Assembly (NCBI GenBank): GCA_004294005.1
Contig: RDZP01000003.1
Span: forward strand, 1-63,060
Direction of reading: 5' to 3'
Origin: Cytophagia bacterium
GTDB taxonomy: Bacteria > Bacteroidota > Bacteroidia > Cytophagales > Microscillaceae
DNA length: 63,060 nt
The position numbers and the translations under genes were made by a program. Below, piece after piece: positions 17,281-26,410 of this stretch (position 1 is its first letter; every line of letters begins with the position of its first letter). Under the pieces are notes generated by a model. The model saw nothing but the letters and a program-made list of their open reading frames with translations. It searched no databases and had not been told where the DNA came from.

Positions 17281-18216
17281 ATGAAAATAGGAATTGATGT
17301 AATGGGAGGCGATTTTGCACCTCAAGCCATTTTAGAGGGGGCGCAATTAGCGTCTGATGCTATCGATAAAGACACTATTTTGGTCTTGGTTGGTAAAGAG
17401 GAAATTATCAAAAACTTTTTTGGTGATAATCTACCTTCTAATATAGAAATTGTCAATGCAACACAAGTCATCGAAATGGGAGAACATCCCACCAAGGCAT
17501 TGCCTCAAAAACCAGACTCAAGTATTTCGGTCGGTTATAAATTATTATTATCAAAACAAATAGATGCTTTTTGTAGTGCAGGTAATACAGGTGCCATGAT
17601 GGTTGGAGCAATGTTTACAGTTCAAACTATCAAAGGTCTTTCAAGACCTGCTATTATTAGTTATGTTCCTAAATTAGACGGAAGAACGGGCATTATCTTA
17701 GATGTAGGTGCCAATACAGATTGTAAACCTGAACATTTACAACAATTTGCAGAAATAGGTTCAGTTTTTTGTAAAAATTATTTTAATATGGAAAACCCGA
17801 GAGTAGCTTTGCTTAATTTGGGAGAAGAACCCGAAAAAGGAAATCTACAATCACAAGCCACGCATAAATTATTGGCTCAAAATACAAAAATTAATTTTGT
17901 AGGTAATATAGAAGGGCGAGATTTATTCAATGAAAAGGCTGACGTTATTGTTTGTGATGGTTTTACGGGTAATATTGTTATCAAAATGGCGGAATGTTAC
18001 TATGAAATATTACACAAAAAAAATATTCAAGATGATTTTTTTGATAACTTTAATTATGAATCAATCGGAGGAAGTCCAATTTTGGGTATCAATGGCAATG
18101 TAATTATCGCACATGGTATTTCTAACGCTAAAACAATGAAAAATGTAGCACTTATGGCTCAAAAGGTAGTAAAAGCAAATATTCCTGATAAAATAAAAGA
18201 ATCTTTGAATGGATAA
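17281..18216 (+). CDS. plsX: Phosphate acyltransferase PlsX
   Basis: 311 residues from the ATG at 17281. A TTG nine codons earlier would add a non-conserved extension. PlsX makes acyl-phosphate from acyl-ACP for the first step of phosphatidic acid synthesis. The start block MKIGIDVMGGDFAPQAILEG is conserved, as are the nucleotide-type region FCSAGNTGAMM and the late VCDGFTGNIVIKMAE. It is a peripheral inner-membrane enzyme. It lies 133 bases after rpmF and probably shares its transcript. A strong hairpin terminator follows. Confidence 0.96.
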   Translation: MKIGIDVMGGDFAPQAILEGAQLASDAIDKDTILVLVGKEEIIKNFFGDNLPSNIEIVNATQVIEMGEHPTKALPQKPDSSISVGYKLLLSKQIDAFCSAGNTGAMMVGAMFTVQTIKGLSRPAIISYVPKLDGRTGIILDVGANTDCKPEHLQQFAEIGSVFCKNYFNMENPRVALLNLGEEPEKGNLQSQATHKLLAQNTKINFVGNIEGRDLFNEKADVIVCDGFTGNIVIKMAECYYEILHKKNIQDDFFDNFNYESIGGSPILGINGNVIIAHGISNAKTMKNVALMAQKVVKANIPDKIKESLNG

Positions 18217-18238
18217 AAATAAATAAATTTATCAAAAG

Positions 18239-18284
18239 AAAAAGAGAGAAAAACAGCCTAAACGTTGTTTTTCTCTCTTTTTTT
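18239..18284 (+). terminator. plsX terminator
   Basis: AAAAAGAGAGAAAAACA pairs with the TGTTTTTCTCTCTTTTT side around a short loop and ends in a T run. The stem is nearly the same as the central hairpin of the dispersed elements at 37.3, 47.1 and 49.3 kb. Confidence 0.85.
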
Positions 18285-18333
18285 GGATTGGTGTTTTGAA
18301 GCATAATTTCAAAATTATTTTCTTACTTTCTGC

Positions 18334-20271
18334 TTATAAATCCTCCGCTAAAACAATAATTTTATCGCCTTCTTTCAATATAATTTTCTCTTTTTTACTT
18401 GGATTCAAAACCACACCATAATAATGAGCAGGACTTTCAGCGTATTCTTTCAAACGATAACCAATTGCAATTTCATTGCGTCTGAGTGCTGCTTCTGTGA
18501 TGGTATAAAAATTAACTTCTTGGTCAGCATACACATATAAGTCCAAAGGTTTGAGGTAAAATTCAGCACCTTGCGCATCAAAAAGTTCATCAAAAACCAA
18601 TTTAAGTTCTTTGTTTTCAGCTACTTGTGAAACAATCAAACTGATAACGTGGTCACTAATAATAAAATCATCAGGTTTGGCAACTTCAGCTAAAGTTCTA
18701 TTTTTTATATCCAACATTTCACTGATAATTGTGAAATCTAATTTTTTATTTCTCTTAATTTCCCTTAAGTGCATCAATGCTACCAAAGTAATAGCATCAG
18801 CTTCTTGAATGTGCATTTTATTGGCATAACTCAAAATCATAATATGTTGGTATAGTGCCAATGGCAATTGATTCAACGACTTACGGTTGCTAATATCTGC
18901 TTCTTGATAAATAATTACCACATTTTTGAGAGGCATCAATATATCTAAATCTGCCCTTACTTTATCAGCATCATCACAAACAATGCACAATTCAGAGCCT
19001 TTCATCACATAACTATCCATTTGTTTTACAATCGTAAAACCTTCCTGATTCCAACCCATTATCATAATATTTCTTGGCGTATTGACTAATTTTTTGAGTT
19101 CTCCTGTCATTTTATCTTCTTCGATATAATGAGCAACATCAAAGTTAGGTGTAGGCAAAGGATGGTCGTCTTGTGCCATACATATCAATTTATCAGACTC
19201 TCTAATTTTTTGTGATTGTTTTGGATTCAATAAAATAATGCCCGTATTCACCCTCAAAATACCTAACACAACAATATCATCATAGGCTAAAGTTGCTTCT
19301 TTGAATGTTTTTCCTATCAAATCAGGAACAGAATAAAAATAAATTTCAGTATGGTCAAAATCTAAAATCTTGTTGTAAACCGCACTTAATCCTGATTGTA
19401 AACAAGTTTGAACTGCAATGCGTGCAATTACTTCATCAGAAACAATCAACGTTAATTCATCTCCACCAATAATATTAGCAACTTCTTTGTTGTTATCCGT
19501 CTGTAATTCTGCAACAATATGATACAAATGGTCTTCTTCTCTACGTTCAGGGTTCCTACGGTTAGGGTGATTGACGATTGCTAATATACATTTTATGTTT
19601 TGTGCATCTGTATTATGGTCATCAGGTGATAAAATAATAATAGATTTTGCATCATGTGGATTGACAATTTCTAAATCATCAAGGTCAATTGGATTACCTG
19701 TTCTACAAATAATTTTTACATTTTTTGTTTTTTTGACCTTTTCTTTTACTTCATCTTCCATTTCAATTTGGTCTCTATCCGCCAAAATAACAATACAAGC
19801 CCGCACTTGATTAGCATTGGCTTTAATCAATTCTTTGAGAACAGAAAATATTTTAGCAGACCAACCTAAAATAATGATATGATTTTCTTCTATTACCAAT
19901 GAACGTCCTTTGCGTAAATTACTAAGAATAATGCCAATTCGAGAGGTAATCAAAGCCACTAATGTACTCAAAGTAAAAATACCTACAAAAGTTGGAATCA
20001 TCATTGTGAGCCTAAAAGACCATGTTTTTTTGTCTGTAATTGTGCCTTGGTCGATGACGTGCATCAGTACTTGCCAAAAATTTTCTAAAAAACTTGTACT
20101 TACATCTGATTTTTCTTCAAAATGAAAAACCATTACAGTAATGGTAACAAAAATAGTAAGAAATAATGCAAAAACAATTAAAATAACAATCAAGGGCAAC
20201 AGACCGCCTGTCATTAAATTATCAAATCTATATTTAAAACGTTGTGAAAACGTGAATTTTTTAACTGACAT
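18334..20271 (-). CDS. CASTOR/POLLUX-like ion channel with tandem RCK-type domains
   Basis: 645 residues. Two membrane segments lie near the N-terminus (about 22-50 and 88-113) with a pore-like loop between them (FWQVLMHVIDQGTITDK). The cytoplasmic part then starts with the diagnostic LRKGRSLVIEENHIIILGW. Two Rossmann-like TrkA-N/RCK units follow, one from about 150 (HIIILGWSAK) and one from about 400 (NIMIMGWNQEGF), each with a C-terminal TrkA-C-like part. This is the architecture of the plant CASTOR and POLLUX cation channels and their bacterial relatives. Ion selectivity and ligand are unknown. The gene is monocistronic, with plsX convergent and the PH-domain gene divergent. Confidence 0.8.
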   Translation of the reverse strand: MSVKKFTFSQRFKYRFDNLMTGGLLPLIVILIVFALFLTIFVTITVMVFHFEEKSDVSTSFLENFWQVLMHVIDQGTITDKKTWSFRLTMMIPTFVGIFTLSTLVALITSRIGIILSNLRKGRSLVIEENHIIILGWSAKIFSVLKELIKANANQVRACIVILADRDQIEMEDEVKEKVKKTKNVKIICRTGNPIDLDDLEIVNPHDAKSIIILSPDDHNTDAQNIKCILAIVNHPNRRNPERREEDHLYHIVAELQTDNNKEVANIIGGDELTLIVSDEVIARIAVQTCLQSGLSAVYNKILDFDHTEIYFYSVPDLIGKTFKEATLAYDDIVVLGILRVNTGIILLNPKQSQKIRESDKLICMAQDDHPLPTPNFDVAHYIEEDKMTGELKKLVNTPRNIMIMGWNQEGFTIVKQMDSYVMKGSELCIVCDDADKVRADLDILMPLKNVVIIYQEADISNRKSLNQLPLALYQHIMILSYANKMHIQEADAITLVALMHLREIKRNKKLDFTIISEMLDIKNRTLAEVAKPDDFIISDHVISLIVSQVAENKELKLVFDELFDAQGAEFYLKPLDLYVYADQEVNFYTITEAALRRNEIAIGYRLKEYAESPAHYYGVVLNPSKKEKIILKEGDKIIVLAEDL

Positions 20272-20444
20272 ATTTTTATAATACTAATTACGGAATTTCA
20301 TTTTTTAGATACATTGCTTAGAAGTTGCGAAATTAAAGAATATTTGTATGAAAAGAAAAAAAAACGGCTATTTTTTAAATTAAAAATATTTTTTTAGCGT
20401 TATAGTGTTATAATTATTTTTTATTTATTTTTGTTGATTGAAAG

Positions 20445-20999
20445 ATGCCTAATAAAAAACGTATCAAAGCACTGCTTGCTCCCCACGAAAAATTGATTTA
20501 CATAGGAAATTTACATTGGTTTTTGTTCAAAGAAAGTATGATTACACTCGTTATTACACTTTCTTTGTATTATTTTTCTTTTGCTTATTTTTCGGCACAA
20601 ACAAGAGATTTTTTGAATATTATTATTACTTTATTATTTGTTTATGCTCTTTTTAGGTTTCTTTTAGAATATTTAAAACATAGTAGTTCGTTTTTTTTGA
20701 TTACTAATGAACGTATTTTAATTCAGGCAGGATTGTTTAAAACCACCTCAATGTCTATTGCATTGCCAAAAATCCAAACCATAGAAGTCGGACAAACACT
20801 CTGGGGACAATTATTAGGTTATGGTACTATCAATATTATGGGAGTAGGCATTAATACGATGAATAAATTTGAAATGGTTGCAAACCCCAACGTTTTCAGG
20901 CAAAGACTACAAACGGCAATAGATGGCGAAGGAAGTGAACCTATCATAGAACACGTTGTCGATAGAAATACTCCTCGCCCACGCCTACGAAGGAGATGA
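20445..20999 (+). CDS. bPH2/DUF304-type PH-domain membrane protein
   Basis: 184 residues. Two adjacent membrane segments (about 25-45 and 52-72) precede a bacterial PH domain. Its key block, ITNERILIQAGLF followed by ALPKIQTIEVGQTLWGQ and LLGYGTINIMG, matches the YdbT/YdbS-type family. It ends in a basic RPRLRRR tail. The family's role is membrane-associated but poorly defined. The neighbour upstream is divergent, so no operon is seen. Confidence 0.8.
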   Translation: MPNKKRIKALLAPHEKLIYIGNLHWFLFKESMITLVITLSLYYFSFAYFSAQTRDFLNIIITLLFVYALFRFLLEYLKHSSSFFLITNERILIQAGLFKTTSMSIALPKIQTIEVGQTLWGQLLGYGTINIMGVGINTMNKFEMVANPNVFRQRLQTAIDGEGSEPIIEHVVDRNTPRPRLRRR

Positions 21000-21052
21000 A
21001 AATACTAAAAAATTCAATAAAATATTTACTTTATTCCCCTATTCTCAAAAAC

Positions 21053-21087
21053 AAAAAAAACTTCATTGCAAGACAATGAAGTTTTTT
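21053..21087. terminator. Bidirectional terminator
   Basis: AAAAAACTTCATTG pairs with CAATGAAGTTTTTT around CAAGA. It lies between the convergent PH-domain and lipoprotein genes. Confidence 0.9.
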
Positions 21088-21131
21088 GAATTTTTTAGAC
21101 AAAATTATTATTATTTTGTTTTCTTTATGAT

Positions 21132-22526
21132 TTAGTAATCAGTATTTTGAGGGTCAAAATTTGCCCAACCTGCTGTCCAATTTACTGTTCCAAAAGCACC
21201 TCTGAAAGGAGCAGACATAAAAAATGCGTCAGTAGGCAAAGTAACTGCATTGGCAGCCGTCAATAATGGAGAACCTGTTTGTGGTAAAAAATTAGGAGCA
21301 GTCAAGTTAAAATTAGCAGCATTTAACATCAATGTAGATAAATTTGTACCTGATACTATTTGATTCATACGATTAGGAGTAGTAGCACTGTTAAAATAAT
21401 CAGTAACAGTTTGATTCGCAGCACCTGTTCCATCTACCAAATTATTAGTCATATTGGCAATTACAATACCTCTCAATTCTAATGTGCCTGCCGTTGCGTT
21501 GGCAATTGTAGTACTACCATCTAAACGCAAACCTTCAGGATAACCTACCATTACACTATTATAAATATTGATAGCCGTATTTCTACGTAAGTGCATACCA
21601 CGTTGATAAGGACCTGAACCAGATTGCGTAGCAGAACTTGGAGTACCTACCGTTACGTAATTACTCATATTAGCAAAAATAGGTTGTGTCAAAGGTAAAC
21701 CAGCATTAGTAGCAGTAGCAGGAGTTCCAGGATTAAAATTATCAGACTCAAAACCATTAGAACCAGATACATCAGCAATCAAAGGATCACGCAAAGCCAC
21801 ACCAAATTGTACTCTGCCTACATATCCATGGTCAGTATCCCAATCATCGTCCCAACCTCTGTGTGCGATTAAATATTTACAATTTACAGTACCACCAAAC
21901 CACTCAAAAGAATCATCACCCGAATAAGAAACTTGTACATACTCTATAGTTGTACCCGCTCCTACACCATAAAGTGTCAAACCATTGATTTCACTATTGC
22001 TGCTTGGAGTCAAGGCAACACCTGCAAATTCAATTCTTACATATCTCAAAGTCCCTGAATTGTCATTAGCATCAGAAAAACCTTCATAAGCCCCTCTAAT
22101 TCCACCTTCATAAGTGGTAGCAACAGGTTGATTATGGGGAGCCTTTCCTATTAAAACTAATCCACCCCAATCTCCATAACCACGTTGTCCTCTTGGACGA
22201 TTTGAAGTAAAGACAATTGGTTGTGCAGCTGTTCCATTGGCATTAATTTTAGCACCTTTTTCGATAATCAAAGAACCTTTTGAGTCTTTATCACCAAAAA
22301 TAACTGTTCCAGCATTGATTGTAAGTGTTGCACCATTGGTTACATAGACAAAACCTTTCAACAAATATTTTTTATCTGCTGTTAAAGTGCGACTGGTTGT
22401 GATTTCACCTTCCAATACTACTAAATTATTTGTAGGAGTTGCAGGAACGTCTGTTGTGGTGCTTGTGGTACAAGAAGCAAACATTAATACGCTTGCTAAC
22501 ACGAATAAAGAAATTAAATTTTTCAT
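21132..22526 (-). CDS. Outer-membrane lipoprotein partnered with TonB receptor
   Basis: 464 residues. A lipoprotein signal ends at Cys19 (LMFASC). A Thr-rich linker is followed by an extended beta-strand-rich domain, with LTINAGTVIFGDKDSKGSLIIEKGAKI followed by AAQPIVFTSNRPRGQRGYGDWGG. This is a beta-helix-like family common next to TonB receptors in Bacteroidota. The middle has aromatic and acidic motifs (DDSFEWFGG, RGWDDDWDTDHG). It is probably surface exposed and helps a receptor bind its substrate, which is inference from the pairing. It starts 38 bases after the receptor gene, so both share a transcript. It is not a SusD homologue by sequence pattern. Confidence 0.7.
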   Translation of the reverse strand: MKNLISLFVLASVLMFASCTTSTTTDVPATPTNNLVVLEGEITTSRTLTADKKYLLKGFVYVTNGATLTINAGTVIFGDKDSKGSLIIEKGAKINANGTAAQPIVFTSNRPRGQRGYGDWGGLVLIGKAPHNQPVATTYEGGIRGAYEGFSDANDNSGTLRYVRIEFAGVALTPSSNSEINGLTLYGVGAGTTIEYVQVSYSGDDSFEWFGGTVNCKYLIAHRGWDDDWDTDHGYVGRVQFGVALRDPLIADVSGSNGFESDNFNPGTPATATNAGLPLTQPIFANMSNYVTVGTPSSATQSGSGPYQRGMHLRRNTAINIYNSVMVGYPEGLRLDGSTTIANATAGTLELRGIVIANMTNNLVDGTGAANQTVTDYFNSATTPNRMNQIVSGTNLSTLMLNAANFNLTAPNFLPQTGSPLLTAANAVTLPTDAFFMSAPFRGAFGTVNWTAGWANFDPQNTDY

Positions 22527-22564
22527 TACGATAAAATATAAAATAAAAGTTAATTGTTTTTTTC

Positions 22565-25426
22565 TTAAAAATTATAATTAAAACCAAAAGTCATATATTG
22601 CCCACGTCTAAAACTTCTAATTGTTTTGTCTTGTCCATTGATTGCTCCATCAATATTTGAATCTTGCTTGATAAGGAATGCTTGATTAAGCAAATCTTGT
22701 ACGCCAAAACGAAGTTCAACTTTTTTATTCACTCTTTTAGCAATGGATAAATCAATAATATTTCTTGGAATTTCGTACATTGTAGGATTGTTGATACTTC
22801 CTACTGCAAAAATTCGTCTCCCAAAAACATTGTATAATAAACTTGCTTGCCATCCTGATGTTTCATCAGTATAATAAAAACCTGCATTGATAAGATAAGG
22901 TGATTGATAAACCATTGGTCTTTCTTTGTCTTGGCTATCTTTTACATTCAATGTACTAACGCTTCCGTCTGATTGAGGCGATCTTACTACATCACCCAAA
23001 TCTACTGTACTTTTAATAAAAGAAGCATTCGCACTAAAACTTAAATTATCAAAGAATTTTCCGTCCAACAAACCAGCAAAAGATTTTCTAAATTCAAACT
23101 CAACACCATAATTAGTAGCCGTTTTTGCATTGATAAAACTATACCCTAAATTGTTAGGACCGCCATTAGAAAGCATCAAAAAAGTTTCGATTGGATTGGT
23201 AAAATGCTTATAAAAAACGCCTACCGAAATCAATTCACCTACCGAAGGATAATATTCCCAACGTAAATCTGCATTTTGAATAGTAGCTGTTTTAAGTTCA
23301 GGATTACCAATGACAAACGAATTGAAGTTAAAATCAAAGAAATCAAAAGGTACTAATTCTCTAAATTCAGGGCGATTGACAGTCATCGAATAAGCTGCTC
23401 TTACCAATGATTTATCGTTCATTTCATAAGTAATATTGAACGAAGGCAATGGTGAAAGAATAGGATTATTGACTTCAATTCTATCTCCATTGAGTTTTCT
23501 ACCTGATACTTGTTGAATATTATATTCTGTTCTGAAAGCAATGGCTGTCGTCAATCTTTTTGTAATAGGAATAGAAGCACCAATATAACCCGCAGCTAAT
23601 GTACTATTAGCAGTATATCTATCTTGTGGTCTTGTGCCTTCTTCCATCGTCAAACTATTTTGCGAACCTGTGATATTTTGAGCGTCAAATGCTTGATTGA
23701 GTGGCAATCCAACAATATTGTTAATGTTTCCAATTCCTTTGTATCCAAAAAATCTTGCTTGAAAATTTCTATCTCTCCTTTCTAAATAAAACCCTGCACG
23801 CACTTTTATTGCTTTTGTTTTTTCTTTATTATTTCCTAATGTCCATTCTGTATTAGAAGCAAAAGTCAAAATACTTTCTTTTAGATTAGAAAAAAATCTA
23901 CCTGCATCAATAACATTAGGAGAAGGTGCAATAGAAACTTTGAAAGGTTCATCTGTACCAGAAGGTCTATTAGTACGTACACGTCTCCAATCAGGCTCTT
24001 GTTTATTGGTATAAGCATAGCCTAATTGCCAACCTACATTTAATTTATCTTTCAAAAAAGTATGCCTTCCAACTAATTGTCCACTATAAATACTTCTACT
24101 TTCGAAACGAAGCGAATAATTACGAAAATCTATGGCGTTTGGAATATCTTTTTGGTCTCTGATAACAGTTTCAGTAAAACTTAATTGATTGAATAAATTT
24201 TTAAATTCAATAGTGTGGTTATTATTAAATTTGAAAGACCAGTTATGCAAAATTCCCAAACGAACATTGTTTGTAATTTGTTTGTCATCAGCACTTAAAT
24301 CTAATTGTGTAAATTTTTCATTATCATTACTATTTTGCACATATTGATTAAGTGTAACTTCTGCATATTGTTGTGTATTACCATAATTGATACTTGTGAG
24401 TGTACCAACATTGATACCTCCTAATTTCATTCTTCTTCCCAAAGAAAAATTAAGACGCATATCAGGCAACACAGTTTGATTAGCCATGTTCCAATTTCCT
24501 TTAAAGGTATTCATAATGCTTGCCCTCTGTTCGTTACTCAAATCACTACTTACTCTTGCAGGCAAATTTGAAGGAGCAGAACGCCCTCCATTATCAAAGC
24601 CTAAGAAATCTAAACTTCCTCCTTCATATTTTGTTACATTTTGAAAAGTCGTATTGGCTCTGTATCCTATGGTTGCACCAAAGTTAATAAAATTTTGGTC
24701 AGGAGCATTTTTTGTATAAATTTTGACCACACCACCTGCAAAATCACCGGGAATATCACCTGCACCTGACTTATAAACCATCATTCTATCTATAATATTG
24801 GTAGGCACAATATCAAAAGAAAAAGCCCTTGCATCTACCTCCGAACTTGGTGTGATAATATCATTTAATAAAACAGTATTATAACGTTGTCCTAATCCAC
24901 GCACCATTACAAAACGATTATCAATCAAAGAAACGCCCGGTATTCTTCTCACTGCTTGAGCGGCATCTCTGTCTTGACTTTTTGCAATTTGTTCCCCTGA
25001 AATACCTACTGCAACATTTTGAGCAGTTTTTATTTCTGAAACTACTGACAGTTCTGTAAAAGTTTCTCTTTGTGCTACTACTGTTGCTTCACCTAATACA
25101 TTGGCATCTTCTTCGATTTCGATGTTGATTTCAGTGGTTGTTCCTCCATAGATTTTTACATTTTCAATTATTTTGGTTTTATAACTGATGTAATTGATAA
25201 CTACATTGTATTGTCCTGCTTTGATATTAGACAAAATAAAATTTCCGTCTATATCACTCGAAGTAGCAATAGAAGTATTTTCTATCATAATTGTAGCCCC
25301 TACTAAAGATTCTTTGTTGTTAATATCAACAATACTTCCTTTCAAAGAACCTGTTTGTGCAAAAGAAAGAGAACTCAATAAAATAGTGTTTAATAATAAG
25401 CCTAAAAAAAGTAATTGATTTTTCAT
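22565..25426 (-). CDS. TonB-dependent outer-membrane receptor with CarboxypepD_reg-like domain
   Basis: 953 residues. A signal peptide (about 1-23, ending SLSFAQ) is followed by a carboxypeptidase regulatory-like domain (about 25-110: GSLKGSIVDINNKESLVGAT), a plug domain (about 120-240, with DRDAAQAVRRIPGVSLID and FVMVRGLGQRYNTVLLND) and a 22-strand-type barrel ending in the aromatic TFGFNYNF. The receptor would import a large or scarce ligand using the TonB-ExbBD system. The ligand is unknown; related receptor-lipoprotein pairs are often linked with phosphate or metal scarcity, which is not shown here. The lipoprotein gene follows immediately. A -7 box lies 36 bases before the start. Confidence 0.93.
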   Translation of the reverse strand: MKNQLLFLGLLLNTILLSSLSFAQTGSLKGSIVDINNKESLVGATIMIENTSIATSSDIDGNFILSNIKAGQYNVVINYISYKTKIIENVKIYGGTTTEINIEIEEDANVLGEATVVAQRETFTELSVVSEIKTAQNVAVGISGEQIAKSQDRDAAQAVRRIPGVSLIDNRFVMVRGLGQRYNTVLLNDIITPSSEVDARAFSFDIVPTNIIDRMMVYKSGAGDIPGDFAGGVVKIYTKNAPDQNFINFGATIGYRANTTFQNVTKYEGGSLDFLGFDNGGRSAPSNLPARVSSDLSNEQRASIMNTFKGNWNMANQTVLPDMRLNFSLGRRMKLGGINVGTLTSINYGNTQQYAEVTLNQYVQNSNDNEKFTQLDLSADDKQITNNVRLGILHNWSFKFNNNHTIEFKNLFNQLSFTETVIRDQKDIPNAIDFRNYSLRFESRSIYSGQLVGRHTFLKDKLNVGWQLGYAYTNKQEPDWRRVRTNRPSGTDEPFKVSIAPSPNVIDAGRFFSNLKESILTFASNTEWTLGNNKEKTKAIKVRAGFYLERRDRNFQARFFGYKGIGNINNIVGLPLNQAFDAQNITGSQNSLTMEEGTRPQDRYTANSTLAAGYIGASIPITKRLTTAIAFRTEYNIQQVSGRKLNGDRIEVNNPILSPLPSFNITYEMNDKSLVRAAYSMTVNRPEFRELVPFDFFDFNFNSFVIGNPELKTATIQNADLRWEYYPSVGELISVGVFYKHFTNPIETFLMLSNGGPNNLGYSFINAKTATNYGVEFEFRKSFAGLLDGKFFDNLSFSANASFIKSTVDLGDVVRSPQSDGSVSTLNVKDSQDKERPMVYQSPYLINAGFYYTDETSGWQASLLYNVFGRRIFAVGSINNPTMYEIPRNIIDLSIAKRVNKKVELRFGVQDLLNQAFLIKQDSNIDGAINGQDKTIRSFRRGQYMTFGFNYNF

Positions 25427-25461
25427 AAGACGATAATAAAAGTGTTTTAAATTTGACGTTG

Positions 25462-25469
25462 CAAAGGTA
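25462..25469 (-). promoter_or_regulatory. -7 box for the TonB receptor operon
   Basis: The minus strand reads TACCTTTG. No obvious -33 box is present. Confidence 0.45.
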
Positions 25470-25753
25470 AACTTGGTTTATTACTTCTATCTTACCTAAA
25501 AATTAAGGTTTTATTATGAATGGGTTATATTTGTTCACAATTTGATAACATTGATACAAAATCAGTTAACAATGAATAAAAACAAGGATTTTTGGTTATT
25601 CTTATGTGGTAAGGAATTATTTTTAGAGAAAATTAAAGAGTAAATTATACAAAAATTGTTAAAATAATCAAAATTCAGCTATAAATGGTTAGTAACAAAA
25701 TAAAATACAACTTTTTTTGGTATAAAAACTAAAAAAAATAAATTATTTTATTG

Positions 25754-25761
25754 TAATTTTG
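25754..25761 (+). promoter_or_regulatory. -7 box for the DUF1684-SNF2-lysC operon
   Basis: TAATTTTG lies 20 bases before the ATG at 25781. Confidence 0.45.
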
Positions 25762-25780
25762 CAAAAAAAAATTATAAACA

Positions 25781-26395
25781 ATGAAAATAAAAATTGTATT
25801 GCTGTTTGTTTTTTGGCAACTTTTAATTCCTATTTTTGCCCAAAAAAATAATATTTATCAAAAAGACATAGCCAAAAAGTTTCAAGAGGAGTTAAATGCA
25901 AGTTATAAAAATAAAAAAACATCTCCACTTTCAGCCAAAGATTTGGCATCTTTTAAAAAACATTCTTTTTTTAAAATCAATTCAAAATATTGTGTAGAAG
26001 CAACCGTTATCAATAGTACTGATGAAAAGCCTTTTCCAATGCCTACTACCGCAGGTACAAAGACAATGTATATAAAGTACGGCGTGGCAAATTTTGAAAT
26101 TGATAACAAAAAATATGCATTAAATATTTATCAATCAATTGATTTATCAAAAAAACCAGGCTATGAGGACTATCTTTTTATGCCTTTTAGAGATTTGACA
26201 AATGGTAAAACTACTTATGAAGGTGGGCGATTTATGGATTTTAGAATCTCCAAAGATAATAAAATTATAATTGATTTTAATAAAGCATACAATCCTTATT
26301 GTGCTTATAGTGATAATTATGCTTGTCCAATTATACCCAAAGAAAATAGTTTAGAGGTGGAAATTTTAGCAGGAATTAAATTTAAAAATAAATAA
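25781..26395 (+). CDS. DUF1684-domain exported protein
   Basis: 204 residues. A signal peptide (1-20, ending LIPIFAQ) precedes a DUF1684 domain. The diagnostic block is LFMPFRDLTNGKTTYEGGR, then DFNKAYNPYCAYSDNYACPI and ENSLEVEILAG near the end. The function of the family is not established. It is predicted periplasmic. It lies 15 bases before the SNF2 helicase gene and is the first gene of a likely three-gene operon, but an exported protein and a helicase are unlikely to interact directly. Confidence 0.85.
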   Translation: MKIKIVLLFVFWQLLIPIFAQKNNIYQKDIAKKFQEELNASYKNKKTSPLSAKDLASFKKHSFFKINSKYCVEATVINSTDEKPFPMPTTAGTKTMYIKYGVANFEIDNKKYALNIYQSIDLSKKPGYEDYLFMPFRDLTNGKTTYEGGRFMDFRISKDNKIIIDFNKAYNPYCAYSDNYACPIIPKENSLEVEILAGIKFKNK

Positions 26396-26410
26396 ACGTC
26401 AAAAAAATTT

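Larger units (their letters stand above)
25427..25780. other. Intergenic region between divergent genes
   Basis: It holds the -7 boxes of both flanking genes (25462-25469 on the minus strand, 25754-25761 on the plus strand). I see no gene or repeat in between. Confidence 0.55.
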
